Source of the DNA: Reclinomonas americana ATCC 50394
Taxonomy: Eukaryota; Jakobida; Jakobea; Jakobida
Assembly: GCA_048213135.1 (NCBI GenBank)
Contig: PS015299.1
Coordinates: forward strand, 91,987-155,986
Length of the DNA: 64,000 nt
Direction of reading: 5' to 3'
Below, piece by piece: positions 48,390 through 59,800 of this stretch. The position numbers were made by a program, and so were the translations under genes. The notes below the pieces were generated by a model that did no database searches, was not told where the DNA came from, and worked only from the letters and a program-made list of their open reading frames with translations. Position 1 is the first letter of the stretch. Each line of letters opens with the position of its first letter.

Positions 48390-48710
48390 ACAACTCACAC
48401 ACGTTTCATGTAACAACGAATCGAATATGAGTCTTTTTCGAGTCTCTTTTTCGCCTCTCGCATCCCTCTTTCACTCACGCCCCGCACTCTCTTCCTCACT
48501 CATCCATGACAGGTGACACAGCAGGCGACCATCAAACACGGGCGTGCTGTACAAAGAAAGAAACGTCGGGTGTCCCGCATGACATTGATCTCACGCCGGT
48601 ACAACGTACACCACCACGAGAACAAGCCGATTGTCTGTGTGAGACGTGTGAGCAACAAGGTACATTCTGCTAAAGAGCGAGAAAAGTGACAAAAGAACTG
48701 CAACGAGAAG
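44936..48710. other. Spacer between NLR-like genes 1 and 2
   Basis: No gene is supported. The spacer is homologous block by block to 52,930-56,861, and its right part to 35,860-37,492. It is rich in (GA)n (45,627-45,725), (CT)n (46,470-46,515), (CA)n (48,364-48,395) and GAGAGA-type purine sequence. Long open frames on both strands have the composition of simple repeats. Confidence 0.7.
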
Positions 48711-51700
48711 ATGTCGGTGAGTTGTATTGATTGAGTGGGGGACACTTGTTGTTCTCTCGCTTCTCTCTGTCTTCTCTCCTCGTCGCTTGTCACTCACTGC
48801 CTTGTATGCGACACAGTTCTCTGTGAATGTGAGTGCGGCGCATGATTCGTCGCTGTCGGTGGTTGTGGAGGGCATGTCGGCCATGTCCACTCTCGCGGAC
48901 TTGCTGCGCGAGGCCACACGCTTGCTGCGTGAGAAGAGTGGAGATGAGGGGATGGAGATTGTGGGGGTGGAGAAGCCGGTACCGTATGACCTGACGCACG
49001 CCAGTGGCGTTCCGCTGTGTGCGCTTGGCATTAACTCATCAACTCATCTTGTTGTCCGTCTGACACTTGGCGTGGCGCTGTCGTCGAGTGGAGGGAGTGA
49101 GAGTGGAAGGTGTGTGTTAATGAGTCATCCGCTTTGCATAACATGCAGCTCACTCTCATGTCTCCCAGCAGCAACTCGGAGAGAGTGACTCGGTTTGTTC
49201 TGCTTGCCTTCGTCCTCCTTCTCTCCTTGCTTGTTCTTCCACTTGATCCGAGTATGTGCTGACTGTGTTTGTGTGTGCATGCGCAGCATGATCAACTCGC
49301 AGCGCGTCAACATGGCCTTTGAGGTGGTGGAGGAGGCCGTGCGTCTGCGCTGTCAACGCGCACTGGCACAGTTCAGTCGCGATCATCCCGACTTTGATGT
49401 GCGGGCGTGGGTGCCGACATTCTCGCCTGCTGGTATGGATGTGGCGGCAGTGAAGGCGTGGCGAGCGAGACATTCAGTGCCTGGCATTGGATTCGTCAAG
49501 CTGCCGAGAGAAGCATGGGCGCATGTGCATGATTGGCACGCTACTTTCGCCGCCAACTCGGCTGTTGATCCACCGTGCAGTGGTTTGGACATTGGCGATC
49601 TCGGCTCCATGTTCTCGTACGGGGCGTTTATTGAGATGGACAGCAGTGACGGTCGGCGGCAAGTACACGAATTGCTTTTAGTTGTGGCTGAACGACTGGC
49701 AATTGAGCAAGCTGTGCAAGTGCGTAATACGTTGGCACACCATCGAGACCAAGCATTGTGGACGGATGCCACTGTGCAGCAGTACCTTGGTGACCGTGGT
49801 GTTTTCCTCTCCGTCCTCTCTCGACTGCAGTTGACGGCTGATGAGCAAGCTCGATTCGCTGCGCGTATCGTTGAGGCGCGCCACGTTCAGCACGTCGTCA
49901 GCACATTTGATGAGCGGCTGCATCGACTGGCTGTGCGTGAGGTCTCCTTCTACCAATACGACGAGAGTGTGCGTAAGGACATGCAGATGTATGTGCCACT
50001 GCTGTGTTCACGTGATCATGACGTCTCATCGAGAGAGAAGATGACGGATCTGTTGACGGAGGTGAATATTTTCCTCTCCGACTCCAATACCAGTCAGCAT
50101 GTGCTGGTGCTCTTCGGCAACAGTGGCGCCGGCAAGACCACCACCATGTCGGTGTTGGCTGAGCGAGCATGGCGACAGTGGCAGACGAGAGAGAGCAGAC
50201 GAGTGCCTGTGCGTGTGCCTCTTGGTGCACTGCGCAATGCCGATGAGCGGCTGTTGGAGGAGGCACTGGATCGATTGTCGCCCGAGTTGGGATTGGAGTC
50301 GGATGTGCGACGACTGAAGGAGGAGCCACTGCTGTTGTTGCTTGACGGGTACGACGAGCTGTACCGTGGTGTGAATCTGTTTGTGAAGAACCAGCTGGAT
50401 GTGTGTCACGATGTGAAGGTGATTATCACATGTCGAGGTGATTACGCACTGACGGCTCTGGGTGGTGTGACGCAGTATCGACGGTATTTTGCACCGGATG
50501 CACGAGGACAGTTGTGCATGCAGCAGCTGACGGAGCGACACATTGCTCCGTTCAACAAGGAGCAGATTGAGGAGTATATTGGGCGACTGGTGCAAGTTGG
50601 TTGTGATGACGGAGAAGTGCGATGGTCAACTGCCGAAGAGTACTTTTATGCACTGAAAAGGGTGCACGGACTTGATGCACTGGTATCGAATCCATTCCTG
50701 TTGGCAGTGGTGGCTCGTGTGCTGCCGCAGCTGGTGGCTCGTGGTGTGCAGCGACCGACTCGGTGTGATGTGTTTGACCGATTCATTCGACAGTGGATTG
50801 AGAGGGAGCAGGAGAGGCAGACGCGTCTCGGTGTGGAGCTTGTGCCGAGTGAGGAGACGTGTCTCGCATTCTGTGAGGGTCTGGCGCGGTTGATGCATGA
50901 GAGGAATGTGGTGCGAGTGTCTGTGATTGAGAGTCAATCAAGTGAGGATCACTTTGGTGGTGCGCCACTTGCCTTGCGACAAGTGAAAGAGGGACCATTT
51001 TACAAGTTCCTCGGGCAGAAGAACCAGCATGTGCGAGTGTGCTGTCCGATTTTGCGACGGTATGGGACAACGCAGTGGGGATTCGTACATCTATCGCTGC
51101 TGGAGCACTGCGTGGCACGACATGTGTTTGCGTGGGACACGTGGGATGAGGAGAGGAGATTGACGATGCAGGATGTGCGGCAGCATGTGCTGGCTGTCCG
51201 ATTGCTGAATGATCGACCGTCGTTGGTGGAGCAGATGGCCGAGGTGGTGCGCCGATCTCCTGCGTTGCAAGCGAGACTGTGGGAGGTGATTGAGATGTCG
51301 CGTGAGGTGGATGAGGAGCGAGTGGTGACGGCGGCTTCGAATGCAGCGACGGTGTTGTGTGTGGCACAAGTGTCGTTCAGTGGACGAGATTTGTCGGGTG
51401 TGCGAGTGAGGGGTGCGGATTTGAGGGATGCGGTGATGCACAGGACGGTGTGGAGGGGAGCGGACTTGCGAGGGGTGAATTTGTGCATGGCGTATGCGAG
51501 GGAGGCGGATTTCAGGGGGGTGGATGTGACGGGTGTGAAGTGGCCACGGAAGCCGCTGGAAGGACACATGGATTGGGTGCGTGCAGTGGCAGTGACACCC
51601 GATGGGCAGCACGCTGTGAGTGGCAGTTGGGACAAGACTGTACGGGTGTGGTCGGTGGTACGTGGCGAGAAGGTGCGTCGACTGGAAGGGCACACAAGTA

Positions 51701-52599
51701 AGGTGCTTGCAGTGGCAGTGACACCCGATGGCCAGCACATTGTGAGTGGCAGTGGGGACGAGACTGTACGTGTGTGGTCGGTGGCAAATGGCGAGGAGGT
51801 GCGCCGACTGGAAGGCCACACAGAATGGGTGCTTGCAGTGACAGTGACACCCGATGGCCAGCACGTTGTGAGTGGCAGTAATGACAAGACTGTGCGGGTG
51901 TGGTCGGTGGCAAGTGGCGGGGAGGTGCGCCGACTGGAAGGCCACACGATGGCGGTGAATGCCGTGGCAGTGACACCCGATGGCCAGCACATTATAAGTG
52001 GCAGTGGAGACAAGACTGTACGGATGTGGTCGGTGGCAAGTGGTGAGGAGGTGCGCCGACTGGAAGGCCACACGAATGTGGTGATTGCAGTTGCAGTAAC
52101 ATTCGATGGCCAGTACATTGTTAGTGGCAGTTATGACAGTACTGTACGGGTGTGGTCGGTGGCAAGTGGCGAGGAGGTGCGCAGACTGGAGGGCCACATG
52201 AGTGGGGTATGGGCAGTGGCAGTCACTCCAGATGGCCAGCACATTGTGAGTGGCAGTGGGGACTATACTATACGGGTGTGGTCCATGGCAAGTGGTGAGG
52301 AGGTGCGCCGACTGGAAGGCCACACGCAAATGGTGTGTGCGGTGGCAGTGACACCCGATGGCCAGCACATTGTTAGTGGCAGTTATGACAATACTGTACG
52401 GGTGTGGTCGGTAACAAGTGACGAGGAGGTGCGCCGACTGGATGGCCACAGGAGAGCGGTGTTTGCAGTGGCAGCGACTCCTGATGGCCAGCACATTGAT
52501 CCACGTGACAAGGAGATGCTACATGTGCGCCGTCGTGAAGGACTACTCGAGCGCATTTTAGGTTCTTTCCGTCCTGATTTCACCGATTTAGTTCTGTGA
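48711..52599 (+). CDS. NLR-like gene 2 (intact): UBL-like header, HEPN-like, NACHT, pentapeptide-like, WD40
   Basis: The intact paralog has exons 48711-48716 (Met-Ser), 48817-49109, 49172-49192 (21-nt microexon) and 49287-52599. Phases agree at every joint, giving about 1,210 residues. Residues ~3-100 are a header with beta-grasp-like layout (SLSVVVEG, TLADLLREATRLL, MEIVGVEKP, THLVVRLTLG), resembling the ubiquitin-like headers of Crinkler proteins. Residues ~115-170 hold the EEAVRLRCQRAL...AVKAW module. RNTLAH (R253-H258) fits the HEPN RNase Rx4H motif. Walker A is GNSGAGKTTT (K390) and Walker B LLLLDGYDEL (D460), followed by IITCRGDY and SNPFLLAV: a NACHT STAND ATPase. GADLRDAV/GADLRGVN are pentapeptide-like. 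About eight WD40 repeats start near residue 864. The tail is LLERILGSFRPDFTDLV. No signal peptide or membrane segment is seen, so a cytosolic location is likely. RNase activity and ligand are inferred. Confidence 0.92.
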
Positions 52600-52604
52600 T
52601 GAGC

Positions 52605-52919
52605 ACACCTTTGAGCGTGTATGAAGCCTCGAATGTAAACCAGCTTGTTTGTAATGAGGTCGCAGGTGATGTAGACACGCGTGTAATCTTCGCCCTCAAG
52701 CTGAATGCCATGTGTGTTGATTGACCATCCCGAGGTAATCCGCTCGTTGCCCACATTCTCTGTTAGAAGAAACCTCAGCGATCTGACGAAGCATTTCACA
52801 GCCTGTTTGCTATCGCCTCTGCCTGCATCTGCCGCCAGTGAAGGTGACCATTGATCCAACTCCCCCTTGACACTGCGGAGGTCGATGTTGCCAAGCAAGC
52901 CGTCTTCAGCACTACGCAT
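52605..52919 (-). CDS. Small antisense ORF abutting the 3' end of NLR-like gene 2, unknown function
   Basis: It has an ATG at 52919, and the frame stays open past 52605 into the antisense of the NLR coding end (stop near 52383). Readable segments are MRSAEDGLLGNIDLRSV, CFVRSLRFLLTENVGNE, SINTHGIQLEGEDYTRV and DLITNKLVYIRGFIHA. Related sequence occupies the same place after genes 1 and 3, where it is broken. The start context and amino-acid reading are kept better than expected for random spacer. I recognise no family. It may be a terminal exon of an old minus-strand gene that was copied with each NLR unit; the true 3' end is not determinable. Confidence 0.4.
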
Positions 52920-53586
52920 TCATTCGACTGCAGCTGCGTTGCGACATCCGCATATCATGTAACCATTTGATGGGAATGAATTTTTCGAGAACCAGAAGTA
53001 CACACGCGTCGTAATTTACTGGAAGGAGATGATACAAGAGTTGTCAGAGGAGTGCGCGCAGCGTGTGATCACTACGCAGTGGCTGATGGGAATCGCGCGT
53101 TATGATTTCGCAGCGCGAATGTAGTTTGACTTGCAGTGTTAGCGACACGTGCGATACCGCGCCATTGTTCTTTGCGTGAGATGAAACAGTGAGGAGTGCA
53201 TTCTGAGCTTCTGTCGTTGATTTATGATCTCGAAAGCAAAGAACAGAAGCGGCAGCGAATGTCTGCGTGGTTCAGCGACTGCACCACATGGACGTACAAT
53301 CTGTTTATTCTTTCATTTCATGCATCCTCCACGAATGGGAGACTCAGAACACAGTAACACAACGAGTGACAGACACAAAATCACACTCACAAAACATTCA
53401 AAATCATGCCACTGTCACGATGACGCAATTACATGCGGGTTACGACAGTTCCGAGACGTCGGAGCACAACACATGCAGGCGGCCGCTCCATGCGATCGGT
53501 CGAGTACACCAGTCACATGGTCGCATGATCGAGCATACCGCAAGCGTGGTCATGCTCACACTGCAACCGGCGTTGCATGACGGGAA

Positions 53587-53656
<70 letters not shown>

Positions 53657-56517
53657 AGAAGAAGAAGAAGAGAGTAGTGTCGTCGTCTACTAGTAGGTGG
53701 TACGTACTTACTACAGAGAAGAGTAGGTAGGTAAGGTAAGTAAGTTACNNNNNNNNNNNNNNNNNNNNTACGTACGACGTACGACGACGACGACGTACGT
53801 ACGACGTACGTACGACGAGAGAGTAGTACGAGAGACGACGAGAGAGAGAGAAAGAGAGAGAGAGAGAGGAAAAAGAGAGAGAGGAAGATAATGAAAGAAA
53901 GACAAGAAGGAGATGTGCTCTCATGTGGTGACTTTCACCATGAAGACATGGGGTGAAAATAGTGAACAGATTCACTCACACTGACATCTCCAGTAAAGCA
54001 GACCATCCCAACAATCTTCCACCCACACTGTCACCTGATCACTCACATGGCGTGGTATGAATGATCGAGAGAAGCAACCAATTCAAGCTCATGCCACACA
54101 CATGCACACTCTCTTCTCACGTATCTCTGTACTCTTTCCCCTCTGCGTAACAACCAGGGACAAAGAGAGCAACATGAAAGAGACAACTCGATGTTGAGAT
54201 GAGGGGAGAGTGACAGAGACACGTGCCCATCACCAGCATTGGGAGAATAGAAATAAGGGACATCCTGCAAGTGAGGGAGACAGACAGGGGAGAGACAGAC
54301 CAACAAAGAAGCAGGCACAGTTCACCTGCTGGCGATTGACAACGCAGCGACGATGTGCACTCTCTCTCGATGCCACAAACGAAAACCCTGCCCGTCGCAG
54401 GCAACAAGAGAACAAACAACAACGATCCATGCAAGCGAGAAAGATGGAGAGAGACGGGCGCAGACGAACGAGATGGATGGTGCGTCTTGCGCTCCAGGCA
54501 TCACCACCAGCCAAGCCTGTAGAGACAGGGAATAAGCAGCAGAGAAGGGAGAAGAGAGAGAGAAGAGATGGACATGAATGACTCCCACATCGCCACCAAC
54601 GCAGAGAAGGCATAATGGACGCGCTTTCTTCTCTCTCTCTCTCTCGCTCTCTCCTTCTCTCCACCAACATTCGCCATATCGTCCCTCCCCACTCGCAGAT
54701 GACGTTCTCTCTCCCTCCATTTCTCACCCCACACATTCACCGTCGCCAATGACCAGACGTATCCCAGAAGGAAAGAGAGGGATTCTCCACACTACCAGCT
54801 TTCCTCTTTCCCATGGCCACACGACGCCTCTCTCTCTCTCTCTCTCTCTNNNNNNNNNNNNNNNNNNNNCCAAGCACGTACACGCCGTTCAACAGAGAAA
54901 ACACTCCATGAAATGTGATCAAGGACAGTGGGAAGGAGAGATTGTGGTGGTGGAAAAGAGAGTGAAGGAGAAGGAAAACTGGGTGTGGATGGATGGATGG
55001 ATACAAGAGAGACACAGAGATGACGAAGAGAGACGAACAGAGAGCAGCGGAAACGAGAGAAAACGAAAGCATGAGAGCATGAGAGTGACGGTGATGAGAC
55101 GAAGAGAGACAAGCACACATGGATGGAGGATGTAGAGATATGTATGATAGACCATGAAAACTGAGCAAGAATATGCGCGCATAGACGACGCTCACACTCC
55201 CAAGAACACGGAGATGAGAGTCGATGACGATAACCAGGAAAGGGAGGTAATAAGGGAAAGACGGGAAGGAGAATGCAACGGATGGAAACGGAGGGAGATG
55301 CAAGCGGCTGATTTCTCACGCTAGGAGAGAGAGAGAGAGGGAGGGGGAAGATTCAGGAGGAGATAGAAGGGATGAGAGCGGAAGGAAAAGGAAATAAGGA
55401 CAGGATGTCAACACGATATGCACGGTGATGGAGACGATGAAGGCGATATACAAAAGAGATGAATCAACGGCACGTACACATGCATACACGCGACAGCAAG
55501 CACTCGAAAATGACGGAGGAAAGAAAACAGAAGATGAGGAAGAAAGAGAGTGGAAAGATTGGAGAAGGAGAAGCACGTGTGCGTGTTCAGGCAGTATCAC
55601 AAATGAGGTGAAAAGAGACGGAGAACGGAGTGAGAGAGAGAGGAAATCAACAAGAACAAGCCTGACAGAGCAGCTCAGTGCGACAAGCATGTGTGGCAAT
55701 GGTGATCAGAGACGGAGATGCAAGACGAAGGGAGGGAAGGGAGAAGGGGCGAGTACGAGAGAGAGAAGGAGAGAGAGAGAGAGAGGAGAGTGGAGAGGGA
55801 CAATGAACAAATGATGTGTGTGTGGGTGAGGGAAGAGAGAGTAGGATCAGGACGGAGAGGCACACACGGGAATTGAAGACAGGGAACACATGTGAAAACA
55901 ATGCAAGGCAACAGGCAAAAGTGAGAAAGAGGCACACGCATGCGGAAAGAGAATAGATGCGAGGAGGATAAGCAACAAGCAAGCACGAAATACGGGTGGG
56001 GGAGGAGGAAGAAGAATAGGGCGATATGTGTGATTCACACCACGGATGCGATTCGCACAAGGTACACAGACAAACACGCCTAACAAGTAAGAGAAGAGAG
56101 CGAAAGAAGAGAAGAGAGAAGAGCAAAGAGAGAATGTGAAACAACGGATGAGGGGGTGGGTTGATCAATCACGTCACACATGCGGTGCACTCACACGAAT
56201 CAATGACACGCATACATGCACGTAGAGGAGGGAAATCAGGGAGAGCGACAGAGAGCAGAAAAGCGCGAGACTGTGACGCAGATGGGCGCGAAATCAATCA
56301 CATCCAGAATGCAGCGCGCGCACACACGGTAAATCAACGAGACGCACACGCACACGCACACGCGCAACAATGTTCACTCGGAGGAAAGAGAAGAGAGGCG
56401 AGAGAGAGGAGAGAGGAGAGAAAAATCGTTTCTGCGATCAATACACACTGCAAGAAGGATTCTCTCCCTCTCTTTCTCACTCGCTCGCTCACTCGCCCTC
56501 TCTCTCACTCACTCGCC

Positions 56518-56556
<39 letters not shown>

Positions 56557-56861
56557 CCACCTTTCATGCAACAACGAATCGAACATGAGTCCTTATCGCC
56601 TCCCGCGTCCCTCTCTCCGTCGCTCGCGCATTCTCTCACGCCCCGCACTCTCTTCCTCACTCGTCCATGACACATGGCACAGCAGGTGACCATCAAACAC
56701 GTGCTCGTGCTGCAGAAACCAAGATACGTCAGGTGTCCTGCATGACATTGATCTCACGCACCGCCACGAGAACAAGCCGATTGTGTGTGTGTGAGACGTG
56801 TGTGCAACAAGGTACATCGTGCGGAAGAGCGAGTAAAGAAGCCAAGAACTGCAACGAGAAG
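52920..56861. other. Spacer between NLR-like genes 2 and 3
   Basis: Homologous to 44,936-48,710. It includes (GA)n at about 53,590-53,660, odd acgta/cgacga sequence at 53,680-53,835 around a 20-N gap (53749-53768), and a second roughly 20-N gap at about 54,849-54,869. CT and CA runs occur at about 56,455-56,556. No gene is supported. Confidence 0.7.
53680..53840. other. Short N gap with atypical acgta/gtagta flanks
   Basis: Both flanks of the 20-N gap consist of words such as tacgtacgac, gtaggtaag and cgacgacgac. These are absent from the homologous spacer at 45,640-45,720, which is plain (GA)n-type sequence. Similar words fill bases 1-120. This looks like a consensus artefact. Confidence 0.6.
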
Positions 56862-59800
56862 ATGTCGGTGAGTTGTATTGATTGCGTGGGGGACGCTTGT
56901 TGTTCGCACGCTTCTCTCGTTCTTCTCTCTCTCATCGCTTGTCGCTCACTGTCCTTGTTTTTGTCACAGTTCTCTGTGAATGTAAGTGCGGCGCATGATT
57001 CATCGCTGTCGGTGGTGGTGGAGGGCATGTCAGCCATGTCCACTCTCGCGGACTTGCTGCGCGAGGCCACAAGCTTGCTGCGTGAGAAGAGTGGAGATGG
57101 GGAGATGGAGATTGTGGGAGTGGAGAAGCCTGCTCCATACAGCATTGAGTTGATGAGTGCGGCCCCACTCATTGGACTCGGCATCAACTCATCCACGCAC
57201 CTTGTTGTCCGTCTGACACTTGGCGTGGCGCCGCAGTCGAAGGGAGGGAGTGGAAGCGAGAGTGGAAGGTATGTGTTTGATTCATCTCTCAGCGAAAATC
57301 ATGCATCTCACTCGCATGTCTTCGCACAGCAACTCGGCGCGTGTGACTCGGTTTGCTTGCTTGCCTTTGTCATCCGCCCCTCTCCTCTCTGTTTTTCACT
57401 CGTTGCGAGTCTGTGCTGACAGTATTTGCATTCTTACACAGCATGATCAACTCACAACGCATCAACATGGCCTTTGAGGTGGTGGAGGAGGCCGTGCGTC
57501 AGCGCTGTCAATGCGCACTGGCGCAGTTCAGTCGTGATCATCCCGACTTTGATGTGCGGGCGTGGGCGTGGATGCAGTGACCGTGAAGGCGTGGTGTGAG
57601 TGTCATGCTCCACCCCACCCCTCTCGAGTCAAGTTGTATGAGTAGAAGCAGCCGGTGGTGGTGTTGGCCTGGCGTGCCGCCTTTGACGCCGACCCGTCGT
57701 CCGACCCTCTCTGTGACGGATTCGATACGACAGCACTCCACTCAATCATGCTGTATGGCGGCTTCGTTCACAATGATGGTCGCAAGCTGCTGTTGATTGA
57801 CGATGCTGATGAACGGAAGGCGGTGGAGGAACTTCGTGATGCACGGAACGAGTTTGCGCACGGTTCAGTGTCTTGGATGGATGTCTCGGTGCAGGAGCAT
57901 CTCGGTGACGGTGGTGTCTTCCTCTCCATCCTCTCTCGACTGCAGCTCACCGATGATGAGCGTGCTCGATTATCTGCTCGTATCTGTGAGGCACGTCACG
58001 CACGACATATTGTGGATACATTTGAGGAACGCCTGCATCGCCTGGCCGTGCGCGAGCTCTCTTTCTACCAGCATGACGAGAGTGTGCGTAAGGACATGCA
58101 GATGTATGTGCCACTGCTGTGCTCACGCGATCGTGACGTCTCGTCGAGAGACAAGATGACCGATCTGTTTTCGGAGGTGGTTGCTTTCCTCTCGGACGCC
58201 AACACCACCCAACGTGTGCTGGTGCTGTTTGGCAACAGTGGCGCCGGCAAGACCACCACACTGTCGATGCTGGCCGAGCGAGCGTGGCGACAGTGGCAGA
58301 CAAGAGTGAGCAGACGTGTGCCTGTGCGTGTGCCTCTTGGTTCCCTGCGAAATGCCGATGAGCGGCTGCTGGAGGAGGCACTCGAGCGACTGTCGCCCGA
58401 ATTGGGATTCAGTGAGTCGGATGTGCGACGGTTGAAGGAGGAGCCACTGCTGTTATTGCTTGACGGGTACGATGAGTTGTACCGTGCTGTGAATCTGTTT
58501 GTCAAGAATCAGCTGGATGTGTGTCGTGATGTGAAGGTGATTATCACCTGTCGAGGCGATTATGCGCTGACGGCACTGGGTAGTGTGGCGCAGTATCGAC
58601 GGTACTTTGCACCAGTGGATGCACGAGGACAGTTATGCATGCAGCAGCTGATGGAGCGACACATTGCACCGTTCAACAAGAAGCAGATTGTGGAGTACTT
58701 TGTGAGATTGGTGCAAGTTGGCGGTGATGACGGTGAAGTGCGATGGCCGACTGCCGAGGAGTACATTCGTGCATTGGAGAGTGTTCAAGGACTGGATGCA
58801 CTGGTGTCGAATCCGTTCCTGCTGGCAGTGGTGGCCCGCGTATTGCCGCAGTTGGTAGCAAGTGGTGTAGAGCGACCGACGCGGCGTGATGTGTTTGACC
58901 GGTTCATTCGACAGTGGATCGAGAGGGAGCAGGAGAGGCAGACGCGTCTCGGTGCGGATCGTGTGCCGAGTGAAGAGACGTGTCTCTCATTCTGTGAGGG
59001 ACTGGCACGGTTGATGCATGAGAGGAATGTGGTTCGTGCAGTTTCAGAACAGTGGGCGTCCGAGGAAGACATTGCCGAGTTTGGTGGTGCGCCACTCGCC
59101 TTGAAACAAGTGGAAGAGGGACCGTTTGACAAGTTCCTCTCTCACAAGAACCAGCATGTGCGAGTGTGCTGTCCGATTGTGCGACGGTATGGCACGACGC
59201 AGTGGGGTTTCGTGCATCTGTCGTTGCTGGAGCATTGTGTGGCACGACATGTGTTTGCGTGGGAGACGTGGGATGAAGAGAGGCGGTTGACGATGCAAGA
59301 TGTGCAGCGGCATGTGTTGGCAGTGCGATTGCTGAATGATCGACCTTCGTTGGTGGAGCAGATGGCCGAGGTGGTGCGACGATCTCCTCGGTTGCAAGCG
59401 AGACTGTGGGAGGTGATTGAGTTGTCGCGTGAGGTGGACGAGGAGCGAGTAGTGACGGCAGCGGCGAATGCAGCAACGGTGTTGTGTGTGGCACAGGTGT
59501 CGTTTAGTGGACGAGATCTGTCGGGTGTGCGAGTGAGGGGTGCGGATTTTAGGGATGCGGTGATGCACAGGACGGTTTGGAGGGGAGCGGACTTGCGAGG
59601 GGTGAATGTGTGTATGGCGTTTGCGAGGGAGGCGGATTTCAGGGGGGCGGATGTAACGGATGCGGAGTGGCCGAGGAAGCCGCTGGAAGGACACACAGAT
59701 TGGGTGCGTGCAGTGGCAGTGACACCCGATGGCCAGCACAATGTGAGTGGCAGTGATGACAAGACTGTACGGGTGTGGTCGGTGGCAAGTGGCGAGGAGG

